NCBI GenBank assembly: GCA_016293535.1
Contig: JAEDEB010000007.1
Location: forward strand, 1 to 58,632
DNA: 58,632 nt
Source: Bacteroidales bacterium
Lineage (GTDB): Bacteria; Bacteroidota; Bacteroidia; Bacteroidales; UBA932
Direction: 5' to 3'
Made by a program: the position numbers and the translations under genes. Positions 8,218-16,224 of this stretch are shown here, in pieces. The notes beneath the pieces are model-generated. The model searched no databases. It was not told the DNA's origin and worked only from the letters and a program-made list of their open reading frames with translations. Each line of letters starts with the position of its first letter. Position 1 is the stretch's first letter.

Positions 8218-8249
8218 CTTGCAAGTTTCATAATTTTCCGGTAATTTTG
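8218..8249 (+). promoter_or_regulatory. Bacteroidetes-type promoter for pyrH-frr-pheA
   Basis: TTG (8219-8221) followed after 20 bases by TAATTTTG (8242-8249), a full TAnnTTTG match, 24 bases before the pyrH ATG. It is the divergent partner of the promoter at 8202-8209. Confidence 0.6.
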
Positions 8250-8273
8250 TTTTCCTATAACAGACCTGTCCAG

Positions 8274-8978
8274 ATGTATAAGAGAGTACTCCTGAAACTC
8301 AGTGGCGAAAGCCTCGGCGGTCCTGCCGGAAAGGGCATAGACGAAGCCTGGCTCGAGCGTTACGCAGTCGAAATAGCCTCAGCCGTAAAGGCTGGACTCC
8401 AGATAGGAATAGTCATAGGCGGAGGTAACATCTTCCGCGGGCTTCAGGGCGTGGGAAAAGGTTTCGACCGCGTCAACGGAGACAAGATGGGCATGCTCGC
8501 CACCGTAATCAACTCCCTTGGCCTGGCGATGGCTATCCGCTCGCAGGGCGTGGAGGCGGAAGTGTTCACTGCAACTCCTATGGAACCGGTCGCCCGCTAC
8601 TATATGCGCGATGACGCCGTGAAGGTCATGGAGATGGGCGGAGTCGCCCTGATTGCAGGCGGCACGGGCAACCCATTCTTCACCACCGACTCCGGCGCCG
8701 CTCTCCGCGCACTTGAAATCGGCGCGGACGCCCTCCTCAAGGGAACCAGGGTTGACGGAGTCTATACAGCTGACCCCGAGAAGGACCCGACTGCCGTGAA
8801 ATACGACGAACTCACTTTCGAAAAGGCCATAGGCGACCACCTGAAGGTCATGGACCAGACCGCTTTCGCCCTCTGTTCCGAGGGCAATATGCCGATTGTC
8901 GTGTTCGATATGAACAAGTCGGGGAATCTCACGGGACTGCTCCGGGGAGAGAAGGTGGGAACCCTTGTCCATGTCTGA
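8274..8978 (+). CDS. pyrH: uridylate kinase
   Basis: Hexameric bacterial UMP kinase (UMP + ATP to UDP + ADP). The 234-residue product begins MYKRVLLKLSGESLGG, with the family's KLSGE phosphate-binding start, followed by GIVIGGGNIFRG near residue 45, FFTTDSGAALRALEIGADALLKGT and VYTADPEKDPTA. The ATG at 8274 was chosen because homologues begin there. It lies upstream of frr, the common pyrH-frr pairing in bacteria. Confidence 0.97.
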   Translation: MYKRVLLKLSGESLGGPAGKGIDEAWLERYAVEIASAVKAGLQIGIVIGGGNIFRGLQGVGKGFDRVNGDKMGMLATVINSLGLAMAIRSQGVEAEVFTATPMEPVARYYMRDDAVKVMEMGGVALIAGGTGNPFFTTDSGAALRALEIGADALLKGTRVDGVYTADPEKDPTAVKYDELTFEKAIGDHLKVMDQTAFALCSEGNMPIVVFDMNKSGNLTGLLRGEKVGTLVHV

Positions 8979-8987
8979 ACCGGCCGG

Positions 8988-9039
8988 GAGAGTGACCGAA
9001 ACACTGAAGTCAACGAAAATATAAGTCACCGAATAAACC
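8988..9039. repeat. degenerate short repeat in the pyrH-frr gap
   Basis: The gap holds three similar words in a row: AGTGACCGAAAC, AGTCAACGAAAA and AGTCACCGAATA, spaced about 18-20 bases apart. The GTCAC/GTGACCG(G)AA core resembles the 22-bp repeat found at 10437-10524. There is no obvious coding or promoter content. Confidence 0.4.
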
Positions 9040-9048
9040 GTTTTGATT

Positions 9049-9612
9049 ATGATCGATAAAGCCAAGAGCCTCGTATCCGGCGCAAAGAGCAGGATGAACG
9101 ACGCAGTGAAATTCCTCGAAGAGGATCTCAAGACATACCGTGCCGGAAAGGCCAATCCACTTCTTTTCAACAATATAATGGTGGACTACTACGGCTCATC
9201 CGTGCCTGTTCCTCAGGTTGCATCCGTGACTACTCCGGACGCAAAGACAATTGCAATCCAGCCTTGGGAGAAGAAGATGATTCCGGTCATCGAGAAGGCC
9301 ATCATGGACGCAAATGTCGGAATGACTCCGCAGAACAACGGCGAGACCATACGCTGCACCGTTCCGCCTCTTACCGAAGAGCGCCGCAAGGAACTCATCA
9401 AAAAGGCGAAATCAGCCGGCGAGAATGCCAAGGTCGTAGTGCGCAATGCCCGTCGCGACACTATGGATGCCCTCAAGAAGCTCATCAAGGAAGGCCTTCC
9501 TGAGGACATTGAGAAGGATCAGGAGACCCTGACACAGAAGGAAACTGACGCAGCAGTGAAGAAGGTTGACGAGCTCATAGCCGCAAAAGAGAAGGAAATC
9601 CTCACAGTCTGA
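9049..9612 (+). CDS. frr: ribosome recycling factor
   Basis: With EF-G, splits post-termination ribosomes. The 187-residue product shows the family's core in order: the helix FLEEDLKTYRAGKANPLLF, NNIMVDYYGSSVPVPQVASV, IQPWEKKMIPVIEKAI, then IRCTVPPLTEERRKEL and ARRDTMDALKKL. The ATG at 9049 is preferred; an in-frame TTG two codons upstream is possible. The stop is followed three bases later by the pheA start, so pheA appears translationally coupled. Confidence 0.97.
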   Translation: MIDKAKSLVSGAKSRMNDAVKFLEEDLKTYRAGKANPLLFNNIMVDYYGSSVPVPQVASVTTPDAKTIAIQPWEKKMIPVIEKAIMDANVGMTPQNNGETIRCTVPPLTEERRKELIKKAKSAGENAKVVVRNARRDTMDALKKLIKEGLPEDIEKDQETLTQKETDAAVKKVDELIAAKEKEILTV

Positions 9613-9615
9613 GTT

Positions 9616-10434
9616 TTGAAAAGAATAGCCATACAGGGGTTTTCGGGCTGCTTTCACGAACAAGCGGCCCGAAAATTTTATAGCGAGCCTGTCCAAACGG
9701 TGGAATGCGCCACCTTCGACGGGCTGTTTTCCGCGATGCGCGAGGGTCGGGCAGACGCCGCGGTCATAGCGGTCGAGAACACCACGTCCGGAGGCTTGCT
9801 GCCGAATTACGAGCTCATACGCAAGAACGGATATAAAATAAAGGGAGAGGTCTTTCTGAGGATAGAACAGAATCTGATGGCTCTGCCGGGACAGAAACTG
9901 GAAGACATCAGGGAGGTCCGCACCCATTATATGGCAATCAACCAGACCCGCGAATTCTTCAAGCAGCATCCCGAGATAAAGCTCGTGGAGTCGGAGGACA
10001 CCGCGCTTAGCGCGGGGGAGATTGCCGCAGGCAAGCTCCGCGGGGTCGGCGCCGTGGCGTCGACACTGGCCGCCGAACTCTATGGCCTCGAGATACTCTG
10101 TCCGGGAATAGAAACCTACAAGCAGAATTTCACACGCTTCCTGATACTTGACAACAGCCTGGAAATCCCGGCCTCGGAGGCGGACAAGGTTACCCTCTGT
10201 TTCACCCTTCCCCACAATCCCGGTTCTCTCGCCCACGTGCTGACTATACTTTCGTTCTACGGAATGAACCTCACCAGGATACAGTCCCTGCCTCTGCCGG
10301 GACGGGAGTGGCAGTATTTCTTCTACGTTGACATAAAGTATTCGGACAGGTTGCGTTACGAGCAGTCTATATCCGCCGTGCGCCCTCTGATGGAGGACCT
10401 GACCATACTTGGCGAATACGTCGCCGCGATATGA
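9616..10434 (+). CDS. pheA: prephenate dehydratase with ACT domain
   Basis: Converts prephenate to phenylpyruvate for phenylalanine synthesis. Residues 1-180 form the periplasmic-binding-like catalytic fold (IAIQGFSGCFHEQAA at the N-terminus, VIAVENTTSGG near residue 50, NFTRFLIL near residue 175 with the catalytic TRF motif). Residues about 190-272 are an ACT domain (LPHNPGSLAHVLTILSFYGMN, LTRIQSLPLPG), the usual site of phenylalanine feedback. The start is a TTG at 9616, since no nearby ATG keeps the N-terminal strand. It lacks a fused chorismate mutase, in line with the mutase being on the separate aroF gene. Confidence 0.94.
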   Translation: MKRIAIQGFSGCFHEQAARKFYSEPVQTVECATFDGLFSAMREGRADAAVIAVENTTSGGLLPNYELIRKNGYKIKGEVFLRIEQNLMALPGQKLEDIREVRTHYMAINQTREFFKQHPEIKLVESEDTALSAGEIAAGKLRGVGAVASTLAAELYGLEILCPGIETYKQNFTRFLILDNSLEIPASEADKVTLCFTLPHNPGSLAHVLTILSFYGMNLTRIQSLPLPGREWQYFFYVDIKYSDRLRYEQSISAVRPLMEDLTILGEYVAAI

Positions 10435-10436
10435 AT

Positions 10437-10524
10437 AACACGTTAGCGGAATACAAACAACACGTCACAGGAACACAGGCAATACGTCACAGGAATTCAA
10501 GCAAAAAGTGACCGGAATATAAAA
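10437..10524. repeat. four tandem copies of a 22-bp repeat
   Basis: Four head-to-tail 22-base copies occupy 10437-10458, 10459-10480, 10481-10502 and 10503-10524, with the approximate unit AACACGTCACAGGAATNCAA plus two bases. The two middle copies are the most alike. The array fills essentially the whole gap between pheA and the aminotransferase and ends four bases before its ATG. The unit length is not a multiple of three, arguing against a coding repeat. Confidence 0.85.
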
Positions 10525-10528
10525 CGAA

Positions 10529-11734
10529 ATGACAATCAAACCAGCAGAAAGGACGGAGTCACTCCGTCCGTACTATTTCTCGATGAAGAACCCCGAAGTC
10601 GCTGCCCTGAGCAGGGAGCGCGTCGCACGCGGGGAGGAAGCGGTGATCAACCTCGGCATAGGAGCGCCTGACGGAATGCCTCCGGCAGAGGCCATAGAGG
10701 AACTTTGTGACTGCGCCAGAAAGAGCGACAGCCACAAGTACCAGAATTACTTCGGCCTGCCGGAACTGAGACAGGCGTATGCGGACTGGTACAGAAGATA
10801 CTACGGCGTGAGCCTCGATCCCAAGGACGAGATACAGCCCCTGGTCGGCTCCAAGGAAGGAATACTCATCATCTGTCTCACCTTCCTCAACAAGGGGGAC
10901 AAGGTGCTGATGCCGGACCCGGGCTATCCCACCTACACCTCGGCAACCGCCCTCGCCCAGGCAGAGGTCATCACGTATAGGCTCCGCCAGAACCTGGGAT
11001 GGCAGCCGGATTTCGATGAACTCGAGAAGATGGACCTCAGCGGAGTGAAGCTGATGTGGGTCAACTACCCGAACATGCCTACCGGCGCCCCGGCAACAAG
11101 GGAACTGTATTCCCGCCTTGTGGCATTCGCCCGGAAACACGGCATAATGGTCGTGAACGACAATCCCTACAGTTTCATACTCAGCAGCGAACCCCTGTCA
11201 ATACTTGAGACCGAAGGCGCAAAGGACTGCTGCCTCGAACTGAACTCCCTGAGCAAAGCCCACAACATGTCGGGGTGGCGCCTGGGAATGGTTGCCGGCG
11301 ACGCCGACAGCATCAGGGAGATAAGAAAGGTGAAGAGCCAGATGGACTCGGGAATGTTCAAACCCCTGCAGATGGCTGCAGTGAAAGCCCTCGAAGCCGG
11401 TCCCGAATGGTTCTCCCGCCTCAATGACGAATACCGCCGCCGCAAGGAGTATGTCTGGAGGCTCTTCGACGAGATAGGGGCAGTATATGAAAAGGACAGC
11501 GCCGGCCTCTTCGTATGGGGCAAGGTTGGTCCTGACAATCCATACGCAGCCGGGGGAGACCTTTCCAAGACCCTCGGGGAGAGGGTTTCCGACAAACTGC
11601 TGTATAAAAAGGGAGTTTTCGTAACCCCGGGATTCATATTCGGTCACGGAGGCGACGACTACATACGGGCATCTCTCTGTGCCCCCATACCTACAATCGA
11701 GAAGGCCATACGCATGGTCCGCGGCGAGCTCTAA
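10529..11734 (+). CDS. PLP-dependent class I aminotransferase (probably aromatic/aspartate)
   Basis: Fold-type I aminotransferase of 401 residues. Visible features are INLGIGAPDGMPP near residue 40, the YQNYFGLPELRQAYADWY segment, MPDPGYPTY near residue 130, VNYPNMPTGAPA (asparagine and proline of the cofactor region), and the Schiff-base lysine in LNSLSKAHNMSGWRLGM near residue 243. It lies directly after pheA; in many Bacteroidales the same pair is joined to aroF and tyrA, so transamination of phenylpyruvate and 4-hydroxyphenylpyruvate is the likely role. An aspartate or LL-diaminopimelate-type activity cannot be excluded. The last bases overlap the convergent pepP stop by four. Confidence 0.88.
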   Translation: MTIKPAERTESLRPYYFSMKNPEVAALSRERVARGEEAVINLGIGAPDGMPPAEAIEELCDCARKSDSHKYQNYFGLPELRQAYADWYRRYYGVSLDPKDEIQPLVGSKEGILIICLTFLNKGDKVLMPDPGYPTYTSATALAQAEVITYRLRQNLGWQPDFDELEKMDLSGVKLMWVNYPNMPTGAPATRELYSRLVAFARKHGIMVVNDNPYSFILSSEPLSILETEGAKDCCLELNSLSKAHNMSGWRLGMVAGDADSIREIRKVKSQMDSGMFKPLQMAAVKALEAGPEWFSRLNDEYRRRKEYVWRLFDEIGAVYEKDSAGLFVWGKVGPDNPYAAGGDLSKTLGERVSDKLLYKKGVFVTPGFIFGHGGDDYIRASLCAPIPTIEKAIRMVRGEL

Positions 11735-13539
11735 CGGCGAAGCGGAAGTGTCTTGCGGCGGAGCCACAGCGCGAGTTCCTCGTCCAGAAGCGGAGCCAGA
11801 GTCTCATACACCCTCGCGTTGTAAGCATCCAGCCAGCTGATTTCCTCGTCCGTCATCATCTCAACCCTGATGGCGGACGTGTCTATGTGGCAGCAGCTCA
11901 GGGTCTCGAACCCGCACCAGCGCCCGAAAGCGTTTTCCCCAAGATCCACGCACAGTATCACGTTCTCGTGCCTGATGCCGTGCAGTCCCTCGCGGTAGAT
12001 TCCCGGTTCGTCCGAAGTCACCATCCCCGGAAGCAGAGGCTGCGCGTTGAGGTTCTGGCGTATATCCTGCGGGCCCTCGTGGACTCCGAGGTAGAATCCC
12101 GTTCCGTGGCCTGTGCCGTGTCCATAATTCCTCATCGCCTTCCACAGCGGCATACGCGCCTGTGAATCGATGCGGCAGCCCGGCGTTCCGTAAGGGAAGA
12201 CGGCGGTGGCAAGACCAATCATTCCCTTCAGCACAAGGGTATAATCCTCCGTTTCGAGACGGGTGCATGGACCCAGGGGTATGGTCCTCGTAATATCGGT
12301 GGTCCCGAAAAGGTACTGGCCGCCCGAATCCACAAGGTAGAGCCCCTGCGGACGAAGTTTCGCTGAACCCTCGCGCGGAGTAACATAATGCGGCAGGGCC
12401 GCATTCTCCCCGTATGCGGATATGTTCTCGAAACTGTCGCCCTTATAACCCGGAATCTCCGCCCTCAGGGAACAGAGCTTCACCGAAGCCTGCCACTCGT
12501 CCGTTTCCTCGCCGGACTCCATTCTCCTTTCGAGCCAGTAAATGAACTTCTCCATAGCTGCTCCGTCCTCGATGTAAGCCTCCCTGAAACCCGCTATCTC
12601 AACCGGGTTCTTGACAGCCTTCCTCAAGCCGACCGGAGAAGTCCCGTAAATCAGGTTCTCCTCACCGAAAATGTCGGCGAGCCTTGAGGATACATTGTAA
12701 TTCAGAGTGGACGGATCCACGAAAAGGCGGCCGCAATGGAGCTGAGCCTCTATCAGTCCGGAGTAGAGGCCGGAATATTCCTTTATCTCCACACCCTCTC
12801 TCTCAAGGTCTTCGAAACTGTCGAGCGTATCAGTGTCCGGTTCCGAAAGGCTGTCCTTGCGGACGAACCACTCCACCGAGGTTCCGGTCACCAGAAGGTA
12901 GGATATGACAAGGGGGTTGTAATCGATGTCGTTTCCGCGTACATTGAGCAGCCATGCAATTTCATCAAGTGAGCTGAGGAGCATGCCGTCACAGCCTTCC
13001 TTCCCGATGAAAGCCCTCAGCCACGCAATCTTTGAGCTCCGCGATTCGCCGGCAAATTCCTCACTGAGAGTCTCTACCGGGGTGCACGGAATATCCGGAC
13101 GGCCCGTCCAGAGCTGGCTGAGCATATCCGGGAAATCCACAATGGAAAAGGACGACAGTTCCCCGACAGCCTCCACACTCTGGCAGAGTCCGTCCACGGC
13201 CACAGTCGCTCCGGAGGGGAGATTCGATTCGAGCCAGCGGGGTATCCTCACCTCGTCGGGCACCCTGAGCTTGTGAAGTTCCACACCTGTACCTGCGAGC
13301 TGGCGGTCTGCCTGTATGAAATAGCGCGTATCTGTCCACAGCCCCGCGTGGTTCGCCGTAACCACGATATCCCCGGCTTCGCCGGTGAAGCCGCTGAGCC
13401 ATTCGACCTGTTTCCACCTGGGAGCTGGATATTCGCTGCTGTGCGGGTCCGTCCCCGTCACTATGACCGCGTCCCATCCGTTGGCGTCCATAAGCCTTCG
13501 CAGAGCCGCGATTCTTTCGATGTATGTCTGTGCTGCCAT
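11731..13539 (-). CDS. pepP: Xaa-Pro aminopeptidase (M24B)
   Basis: Cytosolic dinuclear-metal peptidase that removes N-terminal residues before proline. The 602-residue protein has two creatinase-like N-terminal domains (about 1-310) and a pita-bread catalytic domain. Metal ligands are visible in YLVDSGGQYLFGTTDITRTI (two aspartates), HGTGHGTGFYLGVHEGP (histidine) and DEPGIYREG with RHENVIL (two glutamates), all intact. Length matches the three-domain long form found in Bacteroidetes and eukaryotes. No signal peptide is seen. It is convergent with the aminotransferase gene. Confidence 0.94.
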   Translation of the reverse strand: MAAQTYIERIAALRRLMDANGWDAVIVTGTDPHSSEYPAPRWKQVEWLSGFTGEAGDIVVTANHAGLWTDTRYFIQADRQLAGTGVELHKLRVPDEVRIPRWLESNLPSGATVAVDGLCQSVEAVGELSSFSIVDFPDMLSQLWTGRPDIPCTPVETLSEEFAGESRSSKIAWLRAFIGKEGCDGMLLSSLDEIAWLLNVRGNDIDYNPLVISYLLVTGTSVEWFVRKDSLSEPDTDTLDSFEDLEREGVEIKEYSGLYSGLIEAQLHCGRLFVDPSTLNYNVSSRLADIFGEENLIYGTSPVGLRKAVKNPVEIAGFREAYIEDGAAMEKFIYWLERRMESGEETDEWQASVKLCSLRAEIPGYKGDSFENISAYGENAALPHYVTPREGSAKLRPQGLYLVDSGGQYLFGTTDITRTIPLGPCTRLETEDYTLVLKGMIGLATAVFPYGTPGCRIDSQARMPLWKAMRNYGHGTGHGTGFYLGVHEGPQDIRQNLNAQPLLPGMVTSDEPGIYREGLHGIRHENVILCVDLGENAFGRWCGFETLSCCHIDTSAIRVEMMTDEEISWLDAYNARVYETLAPLLDEELALWLRRKTLPLRR

Positions 13540-13595
13540 ATCAGAAGCTATTTTGAAATGTCTACTATGTTGTTCTCAATAAGTGATCTGAAAAG

Positions 13596-13686
13596 AATAA
13601 GTTGCTTCAGATTTAAATAAGATTTCCGAGCTCAGGTTTTCTTACAAAGAAGGAGCGTAGCCGTAGCTACGTGACTGATGAGGAAG
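13596..13686 (+). repeat. partial copy of a dispersed MITE-like element, overlapping hemW
   Basis: This 91-base stretch matches 54890-54980 with only four substitutions. It begins with AATAAGTTGC, the inner part of the terminal inverted repeat of the full element, and contains the hairpin CGTAGC-CGTA-GCTACG. The right-hand part of the full element, including the second terminal repeat, is absent, because hemW coding sequence follows at the junction near 13686. The rest of the pepP-hemW gap shows nothing else recognisable. Confidence 0.85.
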
Positions 13687-14793
13687 CGGGGCGTCGGGAT
13701 GGGCCGGCGTCAGTTCGGCGATTATATCGTCAGAGACGAAGAAACGCGACTCCGGGATTCTGATACGCCCCTCATCCGTCCTGACAAGGGCACCGCAGCC
13801 GAGCATCCTCGAATACGCCGCATCCTGTGCCACAAGGGACGGGTCCACCCCATCTGAGGTCCGCAGTCCCAGCATCAGTCTCTCCTGCGCCAGGTCCATA
13901 TCCGAAAGTTCCTCGCCACCTGTGCGAAGTTCCCCGGACACGGGTTCATTCCAGGAGCGCTTCCTCATCCCGTCGAAACTGTGGGCGCCCGGCCCGAGCC
14001 CCACATAGCGGCAATGGCGCCAGTACCCCGAATTATGCACGGCCCTATGGCCCGGAAGGGCAAAATTGGATATTTCGTAATGTTCATATCCGGCATCCGC
14101 AAGGCTTCGGCAGAGGAAATCATATTGCTGGCGGCACAGTTCGGGTTCAGCCTCCCGGAAGAGCCCTTTCTGAACCATCTCCTCGAGCGCGCTGCCCTCT
14201 TCTACGGAAAGCTGGTACGCGGAAATATGCTCCGGGAAGAGCCCGACTGCCCTGGCGACGCTTTCTTCCAAGCCGTCTGAGCCGTATCCGAAAATGAGGT
14301 CTATGCTTATGTCCCCGAAACCGGAAGACCTCAGGAGTCTGAATGCCTGTTCAGCCTGCCGGGAATCGTGCCTCCGGTTCATCCACCTGAGCACCCCGTC
14401 GTCGAAAGACTGTATGCCCATACTGACCCGCGTGACACCGAGTCCCTTCAAACCCGCAAGGTAGGCAGGACCTCCGCGGAGCACATCGTCGGGATTGAGT
14501 TCCACAGTGAACTCCTCCCAGCGGGATGCCTCTTCCGGAACAAGACTCCTTATGCCCTCAACAATGCGCCTCAATACGGAAAGAGGCAGCACCGACGGGG
14601 TGCCACCTCCTATGTAGAGTGTGCACGGACTGTCAGTCGCGTGCTGGGAAAGTTCCTCCTTTCTGTCTTCAGCTTCCCTGAGTATTGCATCTGCGTACCG
14701 TCCGTAAGAGCCGTCATCCTGCCTGCAGATTTCGGAATAGAAACCGCAGTAGGTGCAGAAGCTCCTGCAGAACGGAACGTGGATGTAAATCAC
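13642..14793 (-). CDS. hemW: radical SAM family haem chaperone HemW-like protein
   Basis: Radical-SAM protein related to coproporphyrinogen III oxidase HemN; HemW proteins are thought to insert haem into respiratory enzymes. The 383-residue product has the cluster-binding cysteines in PFCRSFCTYCGF (CxxxCxxC) near residue 8, the GGGTPS loop near residue 65, ELNPDD near 100 and RVSMGIQSFDD near 135, followed by HYEISNFALPGH and GLGPGAHSF. The last 14 codons (PHQSRSYGYAPSL and stop) come from a dispersed repeat element, so the natural C-terminus has been replaced or extended. The start overlaps the upstream gene by four bases, showing translational coupling. Confidence 0.92.
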   Translation of the reverse strand: MIYIHVPFCRSFCTYCGFYSEICRQDDGSYGRYADAILREAEDRKEELSQHATDSPCTLYIGGGTPSVLPLSVLRRIVEGIRSLVPEEASRWEEFTVELNPDDVLRGGPAYLAGLKGLGVTRVSMGIQSFDDGVLRWMNRRHDSRQAEQAFRLLRSSGFGDISIDLIFGYGSDGLEESVARAVGLFPEHISAYQLSVEEGSALEEMVQKGLFREAEPELCRQQYDFLCRSLADAGYEHYEISNFALPGHRAVHNSGYWRHCRYVGLGPGAHSFDGMRKRSWNEPVSGELRTGGEELSDMDLAQERLMLGLRTSDGVDPSLVAQDAAYSRMLGCGALVRTDEGRIRIPESRFFVSDDIIAELTPAHPDAPLPHQSRSYGYAPSL

Positions 14794-15653
14794 CTGAGGA
14801 GAAGTTCTGTCGATCCGAGGAATGACTGCGCGGTGTAAGCGTCCACCTTGTAGATTCCCTTGACGTATTCCGGGATTTCGTTGAGATAGATGCTCAGGTC
14901 GACCTCGCTGCCTTCATAATCCACCTCACGGGATGCCGAGGTCTGAATCGTTTCTCCGTTCAGAGTAAGGGAACGCGAGCTGCTGTTGATGAGAGTCGCG
15001 CCGCTCGGATCTTTCACGACTATGTAGACCCTGACAGGTCCGTGAGGAGCCAGGTCGTTGGCAACGAGACTGAGGGATGTCAGGAGTTTGACCACCCTGC
15101 TGCTCCTGTCTGTGACTGATCCGGAAGCATTGTAGGCATCCACCCTGAGACCCGTGGCCTTGATAATCGATCCGCTTGCAACCTGATCGGAAAGTTTGTC
15201 CACCTGCTGGCTGAGGTTCTCGTTCCTCCTGCGGCTTTCCTCGGCAGCCTGACGTGCTTCCGCAGCTTCTGCCGTAAGCTTCTTGTTGAGGGTGTTGAGG
15301 GAGTCAATCTGAACGATGTAGTTCCTCATTATACTTCGCAGTGTACCGAGTTCCTTCTCGTATTGACGCATCTTGTAGCGGTTCGTAGCCTCGGTCTTCT
15401 TGATTCTCTCTATAAGCTGGGCAACCTCCTCCTTCGAAGAGTCAAGCTGTGCGTTGATGGTGTCATAATCTGACGAGAGGGACTCGTAGTCGGCCTGAAG
15501 GGCCACCATCTGCTGCGTCAGTTCCTCCTTCTCCACGTTGAGTTCGTTCACGAGTGTGGACTTCTGAATCCAGATATACGCCAGTACGCCCGCAAGCACG
15601 ACTGCTACTGCTGCAAGGGCATAAATCACCTTCTTGAGACTGTTCTCTTCCAT
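14790..15653 (-). CDS. membrane-anchored coiled-coil protein, unknown function
   Basis: A 287-residue protein with one N-terminal transmembrane helix (VIYALAAVAVVLAGVLAYIW, residues 9-28), a long heptad-rich coiled coil (about 30-165, rich in glutamate, glutamine and leucine) and a compact C-terminal beta-rich domain (about 175-287; GPVRVYIVVKDPSG, then EIPEYVKGIYKVDAYT). The topology suggests a periplasmic stalk and globular head anchored in the inner membrane. Similar proteins are widespread in Bacteroidales but I know no function. The stop overlaps the hemW start by four bases, so they share a transcript. Confidence 0.82.
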   Translation of the reverse strand: MEENSLKKVIYALAAVAVVLAGVLAYIWIQKSTLVNELNVEKEELTQQMVALQADYESLSSDYDTINAQLDSSKEEVAQLIERIKKTEATNRYKMRQYEKELGTLRSIMRNYIVQIDSLNTLNKKLTAEAAEARQAAEESRRRNENLSQQVDKLSDQVASGSIIKATGLRVDAYNASGSVTDRSSRVVKLLTSLSLVANDLAPHGPVRVYIVVKDPSGATLINSSSRSLTLNGETIQTSASREVDYEGSEVDLSIYLNEIPEYVKGIYKVDAYTAQSFLGSTELLLR

Positions 15654-15672
15654 AACTGATTGTTTAAGTACG

Positions 15673-15702
15673 CAAAAATACTAAGAAACTTGAGTATATT
15701 TG
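15673..15702. promoter_or_regulatory. divergent -7 boxes of the coiled-coil and small membrane protein genes
   Basis: TATTTTTG on the minus strand (15680-15673) and TATATTTG on the plus strand (15695-15702) both match TAnnTTTG and lie about 20-30 bases before their genes. Upstream TTTG elements are not clear for either. Confidence 0.45.
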
Positions 15703-15732
15703 CTTCCCAAGCAAAAATCATACTCCAAAGAC

Positions 15733-16206
15733 ATGAGATACATAATAAGAGCCCTAAAGTACTTCATCCACATTTCCGTGCTTCTGGCGATAGTAGTCGC
15801 CATACTCTTCGCCCTCAATATCGTGGAGGGAGGAATTAACGATGTATTCAGGAACGGATGGGACTCGATATGGATGCTCGCGCTGATGTTCCTTGGGCTC
15901 TCCGCCTTCTATCCCCTTCTGGGATATGCACACTACACGGCTTCAGTTGCCGGCTCCCTCGAAGAGAGGAAAGCTGAGATATGCTCATATATGCAGGAGA
16001 AGGGCTATGTACTCTCGAAAGAGGACGGAGATTGCCTGAAATTCCGTCTCACCAGTTTCGGAAAGAGGCTTATGAGGGACTTTGAGGATACCGTGAGCGT
16101 CAGGAGCGTATTCGGAGGATTCGAATTCGAGGGCTACCGCAAGGACATCATCCCTCTCATACACGGCTTTGAGGAACGCTGCGGGGAAAAGGCCCAGGAG
16201 CAGTAG
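15733..16206 (+). CDS. small inner-membrane protein, unknown function
   Basis: A 157-residue protein with two predicted transmembrane helices (about 13-35 and 50-72) followed by a charged cytosolic domain containing EERKAEICSYMQEKGYVL and SFGKRLMRDFEDTVSVR. The start at 15733 (MRYIIRALKYFIHIS) follows a -7 box by about 30 bases; an upstream in-frame TTG would start inside the promoter. The fold looks like a recurrent Bacteroidales family of unknown role. Convergent with the DUF3109 gene with an 18-base gap. Confidence 0.8.
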   Translation: MRYIIRALKYFIHISVLLAIVVAILFALNIVEGGINDVFRNGWDSIWMLALMFLGLSAFYPLLGYAHYTASVAGSLEERKAEICSYMQEKGYVLSKEDGDCLKFRLTSFGKRLMRDFEDTVSVRSVFGGFEFEGYRKDIIPLIHGFEERCGEKAQEQ

Positions 16207-16224
16207 GCCGGATGTCCACGGGCA

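Noticed and set aside
10431..10511. 25-codon ORF overlapping the pheA stop (ATGA)
   Set aside because: It runs through the 22-bp repeat array, whose unit is not a multiple of three, and the peptide is not patterned; probably chance.
13642..14793. hemW as part of the haem-uptake system
   Set aside because: It is 25 kb away, in another transcript, and HemW is a general haem-handling protein; proximity in the window is not evidence.
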